Assembly (NCBI GenBank): GCA_034231615.1
Contig: CM067315.1
Coordinates: 17,277,513 to 17,341,512, forward strand
Length of the DNA stretch: 64,000 nucleotides
Direction of reading: 5' to 3'
Source: Meghimatium bilineatum
Taxonomy: Eukaryota > Mollusca > Gastropoda > Stylommatophora > Philomycidae
Under the pieces are notes generated by a model that was not told the origin of the DNA, did not search any database, and saw nothing but the letters and a program-made list of their open reading frames with translations. How positions within the stretch are numbered: the first letter of the stretch is position 1; each line of letters begins with the position of its first letter. Below are positions 62,366-64,000 of the stretch, piece after piece. The translations under genes and the position numbers were made by a program.

Positions 62366-64000
62366 GACGTCTTAAGCTGCAATACATCAAATTAGTGTAT
62401 AAATTGCCAGGATATACAGAGTTCTGTTGTAGAAAGCTGCAGTACACTCAATTTGTGAGTAATATGCCAGAATACAACGAGTTCTAACGTAGTAAGCTAC
62501 AATACACCAAATTCGTGTGCAGATTACAATTTCTGGTGTAGTAAGCTGCAATACAACGAAATCACGTGTAATAGACCAGAATACACTCAATTCTAGCGTA
62601 GAATGCTTCAGTACAATGGGTTTGTGAGTAATATGCTAGAATAACAGAGTTTTGGCGTACTAAACTGCAATAGACCCAATTCGTGCGTTATACGACAATT
62701 CTGAAGTAGTAAGCTACAATACACCAAAGTCGTGTGTCCAGAATACAATTTCTGTTCTAGTAGGCTGCAGTACACTCAATTTGTTAGATATGCCAGAATA
62801 CAACGAGATCTGACATACTAAACAGCAAGAGACCTAATTTGTGTGTAGTACGCCAGTTTTCTGACGTCTTAAGCTGCAATACATCAAATTAGTGTATAAA
62901 TTGCCAGGATATACAGAGTTCTGTTGTAGAAAGCTGCAGTACACTCAATTTGTGAGTAATATGCCAGAATACAACGTAGTAAGCTACAATACACCAAATT
63001 CGTGTGTCCAGAATACAATTTCTGGTGTAGTAAGCTGCAATACAACTAAATCACGTGTAATAGACCAGAATACACTCAATTCTAGTGTAGAAAGCTTCAG
63101 TACAATGGGTTTGTGAGTAATATGCTAGAATAACAGAGTTTTGGCGTACTAAACTGCAATAGACCCAATTCGTGCGTTATACGACAATTCTGAAGTAGTA
63201 AGCTACAATACATTAAAGTCGTGTGTCCAGAATACAATTTCTGTTCTAGTAAGCTGCAGTACACTCAATTTGTTAGATATGCCAGAATACAACGAGATCT
63301 GACATACTAAACAGCAAGAGACCTAATTTGTGTGTAGTACGCCAGTTTTCTGACGTCTTAAGCTGCAATACATCATATTAGTGTGTAAATTGCCAGGATA
63401 TACAGAGTTCTGTTGTAGAAAGCTGCAGTACACTAAATTTGTGAGTAATATGCCAGAATACGAGTTCTAACGTAGTAAGCTACAATAAACCAAATTCGTG
63501 TGCAGAATACAATTTCTGGTGTAGTAAGCTGAAATACAACGAAATCACGTGTAATAGACCAGAATACACTCAATTCTAGTGTAGAAAGCTTCAGTACAAT
63601 GGGTTTGTGAGTAATATGCCAGAATACAACGAGTTCAAACGTAGTAAGCTACAATACACCAAATTCGTGTGCAGAATACAATTTCTGGTGTAGTAAGCTG
63701 CAATACAACGAAATCACGTGTAATAGACCAGAAAACACTCAATTCTAGTGTAGAAAGCTTCAGTACAATGGGTTTGTGAGTAATATGCTAGAATAACATA
63801 GTTTTGGCGTACTAAACTGCAATAGACCCAATTCGTGCGTAATACGACAATTCTGAAGTAGTAAGCTACAATACACCAAATTCGTGTGTCCAGAATACAA
63901 TTTCTGTTCTAGTAAGCTGCAGTACACTCAATTTGTTAGATATGCCAGAATACAACGAGATCTGACATACTAAACAGCAAGAGACCTAATTTGTGTGTAG
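62366..64000. repeat. 2633-bp repeat, partial copy running off the window
   Basis: Unit starts: 62366 (497), 62863 (489) and 63352 (663-type, cut by the window end inside E). The order is the same as the first three units of copies 1 and 2. CATTAAAGTCG near 63211 is private to this copy. The array clearly continues beyond 64000. Confidence 0.9.

Larger units (their letters stand above)
1..64000. repeat. Satellite DNA array, hierarchical 497-bp higher-order repeat, spans entire window
   Basis: Every part of the window can be assigned to one of nine related subunits (A to I, 49-60 bp). The dominant order F-G-H-I-A-B-C-D-E totals 497 bp. The F landmark GACGTCTTAAG (one copy GACTTCTTAAG, several GATGTCTTAAG) starts 109 units. 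Most successive starts are 487-498 bp apart; the remainder are 657, 663, 714-716, 879-885 or 1051 bp apart. Corresponding units differ by only a few substitutions or 1-10 bp indels. The array opens inside a D subunit (1-38) followed by E (39-89), and ends inside an E subunit (63964-64000), so both array boundaries lie outside. All copies are in the same orientation. No unique sequence, mobile element or gene interrupts it. Centromeric, pericentromeric or subtelomeric placement is an inference from array style only. Confidence 0.98.

Noticed and set aside
90-63116. Many 62-74-codon open frames as genes
   Set aside because: They recur only because the DNA repeats. They have 10-residue periodicity from the 30-bp motif, are truncated by stops within each unit, and tolerate frame-breaking indels.
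1-64000. CRISPR array
   Set aside because: A CRISPR array alternates one constant repeat with unique spacers. Here every 50-60 bp segment recurs in fixed order and nothing behaves as a unique spacer.
1-64000. Coding tandem repeat (silk, Balbiani-ring or mucin-like gene)
   Set aside because: 497 is not a multiple of three, subunits of 49, 51, 58 and 59 bp break frame, and no frame stays open across even one unit.
1-64000. Transposon, retroelement or LTR array
   Set aside because: No terminal inverted repeats, LTRs, target-site duplications or transposase/reverse transcriptase frames are seen; all copies are head to tail with no spacers.
1-64000. rDNA spacer or telomere repeat
   Set aside because: No rRNA-like sequence appears in 64 kb and there is no run of TTAGGG, TTAGG or TTTAGGG. 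A spacer or subtelomere placement outside the window remains possible.
1-64000. tRNA or small RNA genes
   Set aside because: No tRNA A/B boxes or cloverleaf-length inverted pairs were recognised; subunits are shorter than a tRNA and show no compensating stem changes between copies.

Overview
The whole 64 kb window is one uninterrupted tandem-repeat (satellite DNA) array that runs off both ends. I found no protein-coding gene, tRNA, rRNA, transposon, CRISPR array or unique-sequence island. The DNA is about 37% G+C (186 of 497 bases in the canonical unit). An array this long and homogeneous, built from nested periods, is typical of eukaryotic centromeric, pericentromeric or subtelomeric heterochromatin. 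I do not recognise the family and cannot name the species or the chromosomal location from the sequence.

The array has at least five nested levels. (1) A roughly 30-bp ancestral motif. (2) Nine diverged subunits of 49-60 bp, called here A to I, most of them two 30-bp halves; the 49-51 bp subunits have lost about 10 bp in the second half. (3) An apparent grouping of subunits into trimers of about 166 bp (GHI 169, ABC 159, DEF 169). (4) A dominant 497-bp unit in the order F-G-H-I-A-B-C-D-E. By hand I place 109 F-subunit starts (5'-GACGTCTTAAG), from 90 to 63352. (5) Multi-kilobase higher-order repeats made of 497-bp units mixed with longer derivatives of 657, 663, 716, 881-885 and 1051 bp. Copies at level 4 are nearly identical, while subunits at level 2 are strongly diverged, so recent homogenisation acts on the 497-bp and larger levels.

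Layout: 90-4379, two copies of a 2145-bp higher-order repeat. 4380-7964, a segment that recurs 11,786 bp downstream. 7965-16165, an array built around 657- and 885-bp units (3030, 2531 and 1649 bp). 16166-19750, second copy of the 4380-7964 segment. 19751-23723, 716/885/881-bp units including a 3476-bp-shifted duplication. 23724-26963, an irregular indel-rich stretch. 26964-28840, a three-unit cassette that recurs at 35860. 28841-35362, three copies of an 1879-bp repeat plus one loose 885-bp unit. 35363-38721, mixed units. 38722-55062, three tandem macro-copies of 6238, 4362 and 5741 bp. 55063-64000, a 2633-bp repeat in two full copies followed by altered copies.

The long-unit junctions are readable. 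An A/G chimera, an F/C chimera and an out-of-register C-to-I junction show that unequal exchange between related subunits made the length variants, which then spread as parts of larger blocks. Every I subunit normally carries ATCACGTG, which contains the CACGTG E-box and fits the budding-yeast CDEI consensus, giving on the order of 150 regularly spaced potential bHLH sites. Short open frames of 60-75 codons recur in each unit but are by-products of the repeat, not genes.
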